Assembly (NCBI GenBank): GCA_026002305.1
Contig: BOBI01000014.1
Span: forward strand, 1 to 25,806
DNA: 25,806 nt
Reading direction: 5' to 3'
DNA from: Spirochaetia bacterium
GTDB lineage: Bacteria > Spirochaetota > Spirochaetia > Treponematales > Breznakiellaceae
Shown: positions 15,470 through 23,049 of the stretch, in pieces
How the letters are laid out: the number at the start of each line of letters is the position of its first letter
How positions within the stretch are numbered: position 1 is the first letter of the stretch
Notes under the pieces: model-generated
The model's database searches: none
What the model was told of the DNA's origin: nothing
The model's input: only the letters and a program-made list of their open reading frames with translations
Program-made: the position numbers and the translations under genes

Positions 15470-15643
15470 TTTTTTAAGGTATTTCACGATTCTTTTTCGG
15501 CACGAGAGGTAAAGGTAACCGTTGAAACGGTTTCTGAAACCCAGGTGGAAACAAATAATCGTATTTTACAGGCTGTTGAAGCGGAAAAAAGGGGGGAGTT
15601 GGTTCATACCATGACCATTGAAGAATTAGAGGCAATGGTTTAA
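15428..15643 (+). CDS. Antitoxin of the YoeB pair
   Basis: The intact 71-residue form of the gene that is broken at 10800 and 13154. It begins MIATFHIKPYEEDTFFKVF and ends with an acidic helix (HTMTIEELEAMV). Size, position just before yoeB and TAATG overlap mark it as the antitoxin. It does not show the classic YefM N terminus, so it may be a different antitoxin type joined with YoeB. Confidence 0.75.
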   Translation: MIATFHIKPYEEDTFFKVFHDSFSAREVKVTVETVSETQVETNNRILQAVEAEKRGELVHTMTIEELEAMV

Positions 15644-15903
15644 TGAAACTAACATTTGCCGGTGAAAAAACATTTGAAACTTTTTACGAATGGACGCTCA
15701 TCGATAAAAAGATAGCAAAGAAGATTGCCGAACTTATCCGGGACATTCAGCGTAACCCAACGGAAGGAATAGGAAAACCGGAAATATTACATGGGAATTT
15801 GTCTGGCTATTACTCCCGACGTATTACGGATGAGCATCGTCTTGTCTATAAAATCGAAGACGATACTATTATCATTACTTCTTGCAAAGGCCATTACAAA
15901 TGA
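15643..15903 (+). CDS. yoeB: YoeB/Txe family ribosome-dependent mRNA endonuclease toxin
   Basis: The 86-residue protein aligns over its full length with YoeB (84 residues in E. coli). Catalytic residues are present at expected places: E47 in GKPEIL, R66 in EHRLVY, and H84-Y85 in the GHYK end. It also has RNPTEGIGKPE and SGYYSRRI family blocks. YoeB cleaves mRNA in the ribosomal A site under stress when its antitoxin is degraded. The start overlaps the antitoxin stop (TAATG). A functional toxin is likely. Confidence 0.93.
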   Translation: MKLTFAGEKTFETFYEWTLIDKKIAKKIAELIRDIQRNPTEGIGKPEILHGNLSGYYSRRITDEHRLVYKIEDDTIIITSCKGHYK

Positions 15904-15930
15904 GTCCGTTTTTTAGGCCAATAGAGGTGA

Positions 15931-15998
15931 AGATCATTAATAAATACGAAATTATTCTTTATTGGAGTGCGGACGACAATGCCTATATAGCCGAAGTT
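15931..15998 (+). pseudogene. HicB N-terminal fragment with mutated start codon
   Basis: 68 nt match 9757-9824 (the end of hicA and first 20 codons of hicB) with two substitutions. One changes the hicB ATG to ATT. Homology stops after the AEV codons. It can be read only as part of a longer frame that runs into the DUF4160 gene, which has its own ATG and RBS. Confidence 0.88.
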
Positions 15999-16031
15999 TT
16001 CGGACAAGTCCAACATATGGAGGGTAGAAAA

Positions 16032-16286
16032 ATGCCAACATTATCACGATTTTATGGCATGATACTAAAAATGTTCTTTCGTAAAAGTGAGCATAATCCA
16101 CCGCATATTCACGTTATTTACGGTGAGTATGACGGATTGATTGATATTCAAACGTGCGAAATGTTTGAAGGCGATTTACCGGAAAGAGCTTTGGCTTTAT
16201 CAAAAGAATGGGTAACACTGCATCAAGCCGAATTGTTGCAGATATGGAATACTCAAGAATTCCGCACATTACCGCCATTAGAATAG
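16032..16286 (+). CDS. DUF4160 protein (putative toxin-antitoxin component)
   Basis: The 84-residue protein has the DUF4160 pattern: RFYGMILKMFF, then HNPPHIHVIYGEYDGLIDI, EGDLPERAL and EWVTLHQAELLQIW. I chose the ATG at 16032 because GGAGGGT lies just before it and family homology starts there; the frame upstream is a HicB fragment. DUF4160 genes commonly sit beside DUF2442 genes, and the pair is considered a likely toxin-antitoxin module. Mechanism unknown to me. Confidence 0.9.
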   Translation: MPTLSRFYGMILKMFFRKSEHNPPHIHVIYGEYDGLIDIQTCEMFEGDLPERALALSKEWVTLHQAELLQIWNTQEFRTLPPLE

Positions 16287-16298
16287 ATAGAGGTTTAT

Positions 16299-16553
16299 AT
16301 GTTTTATAAAGTGAAAGAAGTAAAACCGTTATCTGATTATCACTTACTGGTGCGGTTTATGAACGGTGAGACAAAACAATATGATACAAAGCCGCATTTT
16401 GCAGAATGGGACGCTTATCTGTCATTGCAGAATATTCAAGGGCTTTTTGAGCAGGTTCATGTTGACGCTCACGGCTACGGCATCGCATGGAATGATGACA
16501 TAGACCTTGATTGCAACACGCTCTACGAATACGGCGAAAGCGTTACGGTGTAG
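16299..16553 (+). CDS. DUF2442 protein (partner of DUF4160)
   Basis: The 84-residue product fits DUF2442: VKEVKPLSDYHLLVRFMNGE early, then a Phe/Tyr-rich middle and GYGIAWNDDIDLDCNTLYE. It lies 12 nt after the DUF4160 stop with AGAGGT as RBS. Both genes look intact, so this may be an active pair. It is the last complete gene of the island. Confidence 0.88.
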   Translation: MFYKVKEVKPLSDYHLLVRFMNGETKQYDTKPHFAEWDAYLSLQNIQGLFEQVHVDAHGYGIAWNDDIDLDCNTLYEYGESVTV

Positions 16554-16562
16554 GGAAGATGC

Positions 16563-16688
16563 ATGACAATCAGTGAACTTATGAAGATAAGGATGCCCGC
16601 AGAGAAGGATATGAAAAGAATGACCATGGAGGAAGCGAAAGCCTGTTTTCATCGTTTACAAACTCTTTTAAGCACCTTAAAACAATAA
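16563..16688 (+). pseudogene. VapB-like antitoxin fragment
   Basis: A 41-codon frame (MTISELMKIRMPAEKDMKRM, then TMEEAKA) contains, from 16603 to about 16642, a copy of the start of the antitoxin at 14649, including its RBS (AGAAGGAT). After MEEAKA the sequence diverges (CFHRLQTLLSTLKQ). It marks the right edge of the island, 23 nt before leuB. Confidence 0.6.
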
Positions 16689-16711
16689 TCCATTTTGTAT
16701 AAAATGATTGT

Positions 16712-17851
16712 ATGAATTATTCAATAGCTCTGGTGCCCGGCGATGGAATAGGGCCGGAAGTTTGCTCAAAAGCGGTAGAAGCGCTGGAAACAGCCGGCGA
16801 TAAATACGGCCATATTTTTAATTTTGTTGAATTGGAAGCCGGCGGCTGCGCTATAGACAGCACAGGCGAGCCGCTTCCTGCCGCCACACTTGACGCGGCG
16901 CGGCAATGCGACGCCCTGTTACTAGGCGCGGTTGGCGGCCCTAAATGGGAAACCTTACACGGGGACAAAAGGCCGGAGAGGGCGCTTTTAGGCTTGCGCG
17001 CGGGGCTTGGCGTGTTCGCAAACCTTCGTCCGGCGTCGCTACTGCCGCAGTTAAAAGACGCTTGCCCGTTAAAAGACGAGGTTTTGATTGCAAGCAATGA
17101 GCAGGGTAAAGCCACCTTCGATTTATTAATTGTCCGTGAACTTACAGGCGGCATTTATTTTGGCGAGCGCGGCAGGGACGGCGATGGAAAAGCGCCGGAT
17201 GGCTCCGCCTACGACACCGAGCGTTACAACCGCGCCGAGATCGAGCGGGTTTTACGTGTAGGCTACGATGCCGCCCGTAAACGGCGCAAAAAACTTACCC
17301 TTGTTGACAAGGCAAATGTCCTTGAATCGTCGCGTTTTTGGCGGGAAATTACGCAGGAAATGGCGGTCGGCTACAAAGATATTGAAACAAATTATCTATA
17401 TGTTGATAACTGCGCTATGCAGCTTGTACGCGCCCCCGGGCAATTTGATGTTGTTGTTACGTCAAACCTTTTTGGTGATATTCTATCCGACGAAGCCTCC
17501 GTTATTTCAGGCTCCATAGGTATGCTGGCCTCGGCAAGTATTGGCGAAATTCCGACCGGACACAAATACCCGGCCGGTATGTACGAGCCTATCCACGGCT
17601 CCGCGCCTGATATTGCGGGCCGCGACTTGGCAAATCCTCTGGCGGCAATTCTCTCGGCGGCGATGATGCTGCGGTATTCTTTCGGGCTTTTAAAAGAGGC
17701 GGCGGCAATAGAAGCGGCGGTAACCAAGGTATTGGACAGCGGCCTCCGTACAAAAGATATTGCAAGCCGCGTAAAAACCGGCGCAAATGAAAAAATTGTC
17801 GGCACAAAGGAAATGGCGGCCGCCGTAATCAAGGCATTGGAAAACGAATGA
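16712..17851 (+). CDS. leuB: 3-isopropylmalate dehydrogenase
   Basis: Oxidises and decarboxylates 3-isopropylmalate with NAD in leucine biosynthesis, in the cytoplasm. The 379-residue product has the family start (ALVPGDGIGPEV), the substrate-binding RELTGGIYFGERG segment, the catalytic Lys (LVDKANVL), the metal-binding aspartates in SNLFGDILSDEAS, and the NAD-binding loop HGSAPDIAGRDLANP. Length is slightly above the common 360. RBS is weak; TATAAA at about 16698 could be a -10. The rest of the leucine pathway is not in the window. Confidence 0.96.
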   Translation: MNYSIALVPGDGIGPEVCSKAVEALETAGDKYGHIFNFVELEAGGCAIDSTGEPLPAATLDAARQCDALLLGAVGGPKWETLHGDKRPERALLGLRAGLGVFANLRPASLLPQLKDACPLKDEVLIASNEQGKATFDLLIVRELTGGIYFGERGRDGDGKAPDGSAYDTERYNRAEIERVLRVGYDAARKRRKKLTLVDKANVLESSRFWREITQEMAVGYKDIETNYLYVDNCAMQLVRAPGQFDVVVTSNLFGDILSDEASVISGSIGMLASASIGEIPTGHKYPAGMYEPIHGSAPDIAGRDLANPLAAILSAAMMLRYSFGLLKEAAAIEAAVTKVLDSGLRTKDIASRVKTGANEKIVGTKEMAAAVIKALENE

Positions 17852-17872
17852 AGTTTTTTTTTAGGAACGGAA

Positions 17873-18388
17873 ATGGCGGATAATTTACAGTATCAAGGAT
17901 ATGTCGCAAAAGAAGAAGCAAGTTATAAACCTTTTGTATTACGCCGCCTTACGGATTCCGATCCCTACGAGAAAAAAGAAACAAAAAAAACATTGGTAAC
18001 AATTAAACAAATCAAGGAAGATATTTTTGAAAATATTGACATGCTTTTTAATTCACGCTCGCACGCGGGCACAAAAGAAATAAAAGGCTATAAAGAAGTT
18101 GAGGAATCTGTTTATTGTTACGGAATATCCGACTTTTGCGGCAAGATTGGCACAAGCAACCAACGCATTGATCTATGCGCGCATATTGTACGGCAGCTTC
18201 AAATTTTTGAACCGCGGTTGGTTCCCAAAACAATCCATGTGGAATTAGTTGAAAACAAAAACAACTCCGCAACCATGCTGGAACTGCATATTGCAGGCGA
18301 GGTGAAGACTGAGAAAGTGAATAAAGAAGTCCTGTTTATTTCAAAAATGGATCTTGAAACCGGCAATGTTCATTTATCAACACAATGA
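17873..18388 (+). CDS. Baseplate wedge protein, gp25/TssE-like
   Basis: The 171-residue protein contains a gp25-like core: IKEDIFENIDMLFNSRSHAG, then VYCYGISDFCGK, IDLCAHIVRQLQIFEPRL and IHVELVENK. In contractile tails, gp25/TssE links the baseplate to the sheath. It follows leuB by 21 nt on the same strand and faces the minus-strand spike genes across a 15-nt gap without a terminator, an odd place for it. The N-terminal 30 residues and the C-terminal end extend the usual domain. Confidence 0.75.
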   Translation: MADNLQYQGYVAKEEASYKPFVLRRLTDSDPYEKKETKKTLVTIKQIKEDIFENIDMLFNSRSHAGTKEIKGYKEVEESVYCYGISDFCGKIGTSNQRIDLCAHIVRQLQIFEPRLVPKTIHVELVENKNNSATMLELHIAGEVKTEKVNKEVLFISKMDLETGNVHLSTQ

Positions 18389-18403
18389 TTATACCCTTTT
18401 CTA

Positions 18404-19549
18404 TTACTGCCAGCGTTTGTAATGCATACCACCGTTATTACCTGTTTTTGCGTTAGGCGGCGTATGGGTGCCGTTTTCATCCGTTTTTTTATGCGGCGGC
18501 TCTTTACCGGAAATTGTATCTTCCCAGTTGTCGGCTCCGGTAAGAACATCAACACCAAGCTGAAAATAAAGCGCATAACGCTCTTTTAGTTTGCGGGTGC
18601 CGCCTTGATGCAGCGCACACATAAGCAAAACTTGCGAAAGTCCGTTTGCGGCAAGTCCGGGCGGGGTTGGAACAGGGTGTTCACCCATCGGCATTAAATC
18701 GCCGAAAGACCAGAATGCCGCAAGCGATAACAAACCGGCGGGTTTATCGGGACATTCGTTGCCTACATCCAGACATTTTTGGCTATTCTCCTTATCCGGC
18801 GCGCAGATCCAGCGGTATACGGCGTCCAGCGCGTCGTCCCGGACCTTTTTTTCGTGCGCGGGAACTTTAGGCGGCAGCACAGATTTAATTGTATCTACCG
18901 TTTCTTTTTGCATTTGTCCTAACTGAGCTTTTAACTTTGCCGCCTCCACAAACAACGGCGATTTAGGATCGATAGGGTAGAGGTCATCGCCCATTTGCGC
19001 ACAGGCTTTTTTTAATAAGTCTACAGGATGAATTCCGTGCACTTTTTTAAATTCCTGAAACGCGAATTCTACGGCATCCTCCACGGTTTTTTTTAATTTT
19101 GGATCCAGAATTTCATTCTCTAATCTTTTTCTTTCAGCAATGTTACTTTTGATACTATCAATAATTTTTTGTTCATCGGAAAAATCAAATTCAGGCATTT
19201 CGAATTTTGCCCAATCCGGTACATGAACTTCTAAATCGGCGCCTATGTCGGCAATGTCGCGATCCTCTGCAGGGTTTATCTTTAGTTCCTCTATAAGGGA
19301 CAGTACGCAGCGGTAAACCCACCACACGGCGGCGCGGCGGTGCGCGATATACGGCATAAATTCGCAGGCCTCTTTAAAACGTTCTGCTTGTGCAAATTTA
19401 AATACCATGTCTTCGACATTATGGACACCTTCAAAAAGAAAAGCCAAGTCGGGCCTTATTTTATAGTTTTCTTTTGCTGCTACATCCGCAACTGTAATAT
19501 AACGCAGCAGTACCAAATGTTTATTAAGCCAGTCTAATTTATCCGCCAT
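18404..19549 (-). CDS. DUF6931-like protein, injection-system associated
   Basis: The 381-residue protein has a region at residues 50-85 (FAQAERFKEACEFMPYIAHR, then RAAVWWVYRCV) typical of DUF6931 proteins, which are encoded in T6SS and related loci. A Lys/Glu-rich helical middle follows, and a second region GLLSLAAFWSFGDL near residue 280 fits the family. The C-terminal 30 residues are polar and likely disordered. Role in the system is not known. RBS AGGAG precedes the ATG. It is last in the minus-strand run from PAAR. Confidence 0.65.
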   Translation of the reverse strand: MADKLDWLNKHLVLLRYITVADVAAKENYKIRPDLAFLFEGVHNVEDMVFKFAQAERFKEACEFMPYIAHRRAAVWWVYRCVLSLIEELKINPAEDRDIADIGADLEVHVPDWAKFEMPEFDFSDEQKIIDSIKSNIAERKRLENEILDPKLKKTVEDAVEFAFQEFKKVHGIHPVDLLKKACAQMGDDLYPIDPKSPLFVEAAKLKAQLGQMQKETVDTIKSVLPPKVPAHEKKVRDDALDAVYRWICAPDKENSQKCLDVGNECPDKPAGLLSLAAFWSFGDLMPMGEHPVPTPPGLAANGLSQVLLMCALHQGGTRKLKERYALYFQLGVDVLTGADNWEDTISGKEPPHKKTDENGTHTPPNAKTGNNGGMHYKRWQ

Positions 19550-19566
19550 TTATGCTCCTATAAAAG

Positions 19567-19908
19567 TCAACTAATTGTAAAAATTCTTCTAGTGATATCT
19601 AAAAATATATTTAGTAAATCAGTTTGAATAGATTCTACAAACGTAAAAGAACGTGCATTATAATCAAGCGTAACAAGTTGATCTAAAAGCACAGTACCTT
19701 TTGTGATAAGCGTATCGGGCAAATCACGATACAATGGTAAGTGTCGTTTTGTTGATGATATTGGCGCTACAATTACAATATTACTGTATTGTGAAACAAT
19801 CCTGTTACTTAAAACAACAACAGGTCGAAAACCCTGTTGTTCATGTCCTTTTCGCGGATTAAGATCAACTTTAATAATATCACCTTGTTCCGGTACTTGA
19901 TTTACCAT
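19567..19908 (-). CDS. MazF/PemK family mRNA interferase toxin
   Basis: The 113-residue protein begins with the MazF/PemK signature (GDIIKVDLNPRKGHEQQGFR, then PVVVLSN) and continues with VIVAPISST, whose Arg (in FRPVV) and Thr/Ser match the catalytic positions of the family. It should cleave mRNA at a short sequence. The ATG overlaps the antitoxin stop by 7 nt. It lies in the middle of the spike gene run, an unusual place for a toxin-antitoxin pair. Confidence 0.92.
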   Translation of the reverse strand: MVNQVPEQGDIIKVDLNPRKGHEQQGFRPVVVLSNRIVSQYSNIVIVAPISSTKRHLPLYRDLPDTLITKGTVLLDQLVTLDYNARSFTFVESIQTDLLNIFLDITRRIFTIS

Positions 19909-20138
19909 TTTTCATTTCCCACAGATATACCGAAATCAATTATAGGCTCACGAATTCCATCATCTACATAATCACGAAATAGGTACTCTAAAGATCCATC
20001 ATCAGATTCATCTGTTTTGAGTTTGTTTTGTGATACATCAGAAACGTTTAGCTTCTGTAAGAATTTTATTACATTAAGAACATTTTCATCACTCATACAA
20101 TTTATAAGTTCAACTGCACGTTTTTTTAACATTGTCAT
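19902..20138 (-). CDS. Antitoxin partner of MazF
   Basis: I set the start at the ATG at 20136-20138 (MTMLKKRAVEL) because GGTGGAG lies just upstream on the minus strand. The frame is open to a TTG at 20162, but that has no better RBS. The product has an N-terminal helical part (AVELINCMSDENVLNVIKFL) and an acidic C-terminal part that should wrap MazF. No clear SpoVT-AbrB domain is seen, so it is not a typical MazE and may not bind DNA as MazE does. Confidence 0.75.
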   Translation of the reverse strand: MTMLKKRAVELINCMSDENVLNVIKFLQKLNVSDVSQNKLKTDESDDGSLEYLFRDYVDDGIREPIIDFGISVGNEKW

Positions 20139-20186
20139 ATTCTCCACCTTGTTTTGTACCAAACCTAAATTCCAACGAAAACTTTT

Positions 20187-20579
20187 TTAAGTCATTTTCA
20201 ACGCTTTTGTTTCTATGTCCGAGGCGCCTGCTTTTGTACGCAGGGCGCTGGCTCCTGAATCTGCGGCTTTTGCCTCGCCCTCCATTGCTTTTGCATCGGT
20301 TTTTGCAGCGGATAGATCGCCGTCTTTTGCGGCAAGGGTATCCTTTGCCAAGTTGGCATCGGTATCTTTCGCGCCGGTATTTACTTTACTTGCCGCCATT
20401 TCGTCTTTTGTAGGGTGCATTTCTTTATCGCCTACCAAATCACTTTCTTTGTGGTTTGTTGTTATAAGTTCGATAATAACCTCTGCGACAGCCCCCACAA
20501 CAAAAGATGCCATGGAGCCGGCAATAATGGGCCCCGCTTCTTTCATTACCCTTGTTTTTATATCATTATCTAATGCCAT
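20187..20579 (-). CDS. Unrecognised protein with one hydrophobic helix and Ala/Lys/Asp-rich tail
   Basis: The 130-residue frame is taken from the second ATG (MALDND), which lies 7 nt after GGAG. Residues about 17-40 are hydrophobic with small residues (PIIAGSMASFVVGAVAEV), able to span a membrane. The rest is a low-complexity, charged Ala/Lys/Asp region (AKDTLAAKDGDLSAAKTDAK), helical and probably disordered alone. No family recognised. Its place behind the spike genes makes a cargo, adaptor or chaperone role possible; a pore-forming effector is one guess. Confidence 0.65.
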   Translation of the reverse strand: MALDNDIKTRVMKEAGPIIAGSMASFVVGAVAEVIIELITTNHKESDLVGDKEMHPTKDEMAASKVNTGAKDTDANLAKDTLAAKDGDLSAAKTDAKAMEGEAKAADSGASALRTKAGASDIETKALKMT

Positions 20580-20603
20580 TTTCATTCTCCGTTTTCATTT
20601 CGG

Positions 20604-21188
20604 TTAGTTCGCGTCTTTTTTTTTCTTTAATTCTTCTATATCGGACTTTATTTTACTAAGTTTCTTGTTATGTTCTATTTGTTTGGTTGATATATCTTTT
20701 AAAATTTTAGCCGATTTTACAACATTGCTTAGACCTTTTGCAATAGTCTTAGCCTTTTCCACACCTTCTTGTATTTTTAACATAGGCGCGGAATCAGTTT
20801 TTGCCTTTGCCGTATACAATGTTTTTTCCATGCCGGCTTTTATGGTTACATCGCCATTAAATTTTAACGTTATTGCCGGTGTTACATTTATTTGACTACA
20901 GGAGAACCCCATATATGCTATAATCCCTAAGTTAAATATGTCGATTAATCCCATATCTACAGAATAAGCGATAAGATTTAGCTGATCCCTGTCCCACTCA
21001 TAATCTTTCTTGGGCTGCTCGTCATCATAATCCTTTTGAGCTGTTTCCAAATCGGCATATAAAATATCAAGAGAATCATAAACGGCGGATGATATATCCA
21101 GTAAAGTATCGAGAATCGCTCTTGCTTTGTATACCGAATCTTCCGCTTTAAGCCAATTAAACTGCGACTGTGTTAATTCTGTTGCCAT
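20604..21188 (-). CDS. Unrecognised protein following the spike gene
   Basis: The 194-residue protein has a helical N-terminal half, a hydrophobic middle (IAYSVDMGLIDIFNLGIIAY), a short strand-rich segment (AITLKFNGDVTIKAG) that looks like spike beta-helix repeats, and a Lys/Glu coiled-coil end. RBS AGGAGAG precedes the ATG. It lies 47 nt after the spike gene. Effector, adaptor or tail-chaperone functions are possible, but I cannot recognise a family. Confidence 0.7.
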   Translation of the reverse strand: MATELTQSQFNWLKAEDSVYKARAILDTLLDISSAVYDSLDILYADLETAQKDYDDEQPKKDYEWDRDQLNLIAYSVDMGLIDIFNLGIIAYMGFSCSQINVTPAITLKFNGDVTIKAGMEKTLYTAKAKTDSAPMLKIQEGVEKAKTIAKGLSNVVKSAKILKDISTKQIEHNKKLSKIKSDIEELKKKKDAN

Positions 21189-21235
21189 TATATTACTCTC
21201 CTATTTTTCTTTAGCAAATTTAGTTTCATCAAATA

Positions 21236-21665
21236 TCACGCCGACGGAACAGCAGCAGGTGGATCAACAGACTGATCATCAGGTGGAACAACAGGCTGAG
21301 CCCCAGGTGTCGGCAGATCAGCAGGAGGCGGAACAGCAGCGGACGGAACAGCAGCGGACGGAACAGCAGCGGACGGAACAGCAGCGGGAGGAACAGCAGC
21401 AGGCGGAACAGCAGCAGCGGGCGGAACAGCAGAAGCGGACGGAACAGCAGCGGACGGAACAGCAGCGGACGGAACAGTAGGCGCGGGCGTAACAGTAGGC
21501 GCGGGCGTAACAGCAGACGCGGGCGTAACAGCAGACGCGGACGGAACAGCAGCGGACGGAACAGTAGGCGCGGGCGTAACAGCAGACGCGGACGGAACAG
21601 CAGCGGACGGAACAGTAGGCGCGGGCGTAACAGCAGACGCGGACGGAACAGCAGCAGACGGGTCC
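21236..21665 (-). repeat. Short tandem repeats encoding the spike tail
   Basis: Read on the plus strand, units such as ggaacagcagcggac and ggcgcgggcgtaacag recur many times and encode VPSAA and VTPAP motifs on the minus strand. Larger blocks of about 60 nt also recur (three similar groups between 21480 and 21650). Length variation by slippage or recombination is likely. It is not a CRISPR: spacing is too short, coding phase is kept, and there are no unique spacers. Confidence 0.9.
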
Positions 21666-23035
21666 GGATAGGCGGCTTTGCCTTCTTTAACATCTACAAC
21701 CCCCTCTCTGAGTGTTCCGTCATCGTTAAATTGCGCCCGATATCTTTTATATGTGCTGTATGCGTCAAAAGCAAATGTTATCCACATTGATGCAAGTTTT
21801 CCAATTGATGTAAGCCACCCGCTTGCCATGTTTAGCTTTGCAGAAGTTCTTTCCCTTTCTTTGGCTTTTATCTTTATATCTTCGGCTTTATAATTAGCGG
21901 CAGCACTATCTTTTTTATTTTTATCTGCAGTTTTATCGCTGTCGTAATCTTTGCTGTTTTGAAGAGCAATTCCGCCCAGTGTCATATTTACTATGGAATA
22001 ATACCCGTGAAGCGCAGAGGTTAGCGTGAACTTGTTATGTGGTATGGATGCTATTGAAACTTCCGAGCCGTTTACTTTAACCATCCCCTGTCCCGAGGAG
22101 AAAGAGCCCCCATAGCCATCGGATATAGAAGCACTACGATTTCCTGCAAGCGCCACGGTCTGTGCGGATACAGAAAAACCGCCGCGCGGTGATAACGAGA
22201 TTGTTGCATCGTTCAAATTGGGATAGTCAAAATTGCCGGCTCCGGGACCTATCATCTTTGATTGTCCGCTTAACCCCTTATCATCAATTCTTATCGAGCT
22301 TCTTCTGGATTTTATGCTTATTCCGTTAATGTCTATTTCAATTTTGCTTTTAAGATTACCTGAATCTTCACCAACCCCAATAGTAATTTTTTTATTCGAC
22401 CACAATGTCATACCGTCTTTATTTTGGATCAATTCACTAATGGATTTAAATGATTTTCTGTTTTTGCCCGTATCATAATAATCGGGACATTCATAATTAG
22501 CATAAAATCTTAACTTCTGCGCTAATTTGCCAAGCTCGGATGCTAAATTAGCTTCTTTGGTTGCCCTGTTCGTAGTAATGCTGTCTGTTGGATAGTTGCT
22601 TTTAGTTATCGCACTATCATCCGGAAGAAATGACAAAAGATAATATTTATTTTCACTTATGTAGTAAGCTACAAGAACACTTTCGCCTACACGCGGATAA
22701 CGGAAAATCCCTGTTGTTTCTACGCCTCCGGGCAGCGGCAATGTAAGATCAACAGTAAGACTTCCTGAGCCAACAGGATTTCTAATGTAAAATGAATTAC
22801 CTGAATGATAAACTTTTCCCATATCCGTTGTCCCGCCTATACTGTCGCTTACGATTGCCCGAATTATCGCTGTCTTTTCAGACTCATTAATTATGGTATT
22901 TTGTGTTACCAGTCTGGACGAAAGTTCTGATAATTCACCTCTAAGAGATTCTATTTCACTCATCAGAGATTCTATTTCATTCTTTAAAACTGATGTTTCT
23001 TCGGTTATAAGAGATTTTACTTTGTCTGCTTCCAT
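21236..23035 (-). CDS. gp5-like spike protein (VgrG C-terminal half) with repetitive Ala/Pro/Val tail
   Basis: The 599-residue protein begins with a short coiled coil (residues 1-50). An OB-fold domain of the gp5/VgrG type follows (GKVYHSGNSFYIRN to PRVGESVLVAYY and YYLLSFLP). Next comes a Gly/Ser/Ile-rich section to about 350 likely forming a triple-stranded beta-helix (KITIGVGEDSG, IEIDINGISIKSRRS, GGFSVSAQTVALAG). A helical segment with a possible hydrophobic part lies at about 405-440. Residues about 458-599 are a low-complexity tail of PSAAVPSASAVTPAPT repeats. In normal VgrG, this half is fused to the hub; here the hub is the preceding gene, 14 nt upstream. The beta-helix should form the puncturing needle capped by PAAR. 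RBS AGGAG precedes the ATG. Confidence 0.8.
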   Translation of the reverse strand: MEADKVKSLITEETSVLKNEIESLMSEIESLRGELSELSSRLVTQNTIINESEKTAIIRAIVSDSIGGTTDMGKVYHSGNSFYIRNPVGSGSLTVDLTLPLPGGVETTGIFRYPRVGESVLVAYYISENKYYLLSFLPDDSAITKSNYPTDSITTNRATKEANLASELGKLAQKLRFYANYECPDYYDTGKNRKSFKSISELIQNKDGMTLWSNKKITIGVGEDSGNLKSKIEIDINGISIKSRRSSIRIDDKGLSGQSKMIGPGAGNFDYPNLNDATISLSPRGGFSVSAQTVALAGNRSASISDGYGGSFSSGQGMVKVNGSEVSIASIPHNKFTLTSALHGYYSIVNMTLGGIALQNSKDYDSDKTADKNKKDSAAANYKAEDIKIKAKERERTSAKLNMASGWLTSIGKLASMWITFAFDAYSTYKRYRAQFNDDGTLREGVVDVKEGKAAYPDPSAAVPSASAVTPAPTVPSAAVPSASAVTPAPTVPSAAVPSASAVTPASAVTPAPTVTPAPTVPSAAVPSAAVPSASAVPPAAAVPPAAVPPAAVPSAAVPSAAVPSAAVPPPADLPTPGAQPVVPPDDQSVDPPAAVPSA

Positions 23036-23049
23036 GCTTGTCTCCTAAT

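Noticed and set aside
15882..16031. Longer start for the DUF4160 gene
   Set aside because: The extra codons are a copied HicB fragment; the ATG at 16032 has its own GGAGGGT and matches the family start.
21127..21480. Plus-strand Gln-rich frame across the spike tail
   Set aside because: It is the complement of the tandem repeat coding the Ala/Pro/Val tail, has no RBS or recognisable family, and overlaps two supported minus-strand genes.
21300..21665. Possible CRISPR-like repeat array
   Set aside because: Units are short, phased to codons and have no unique spacers or nearby cas genes.
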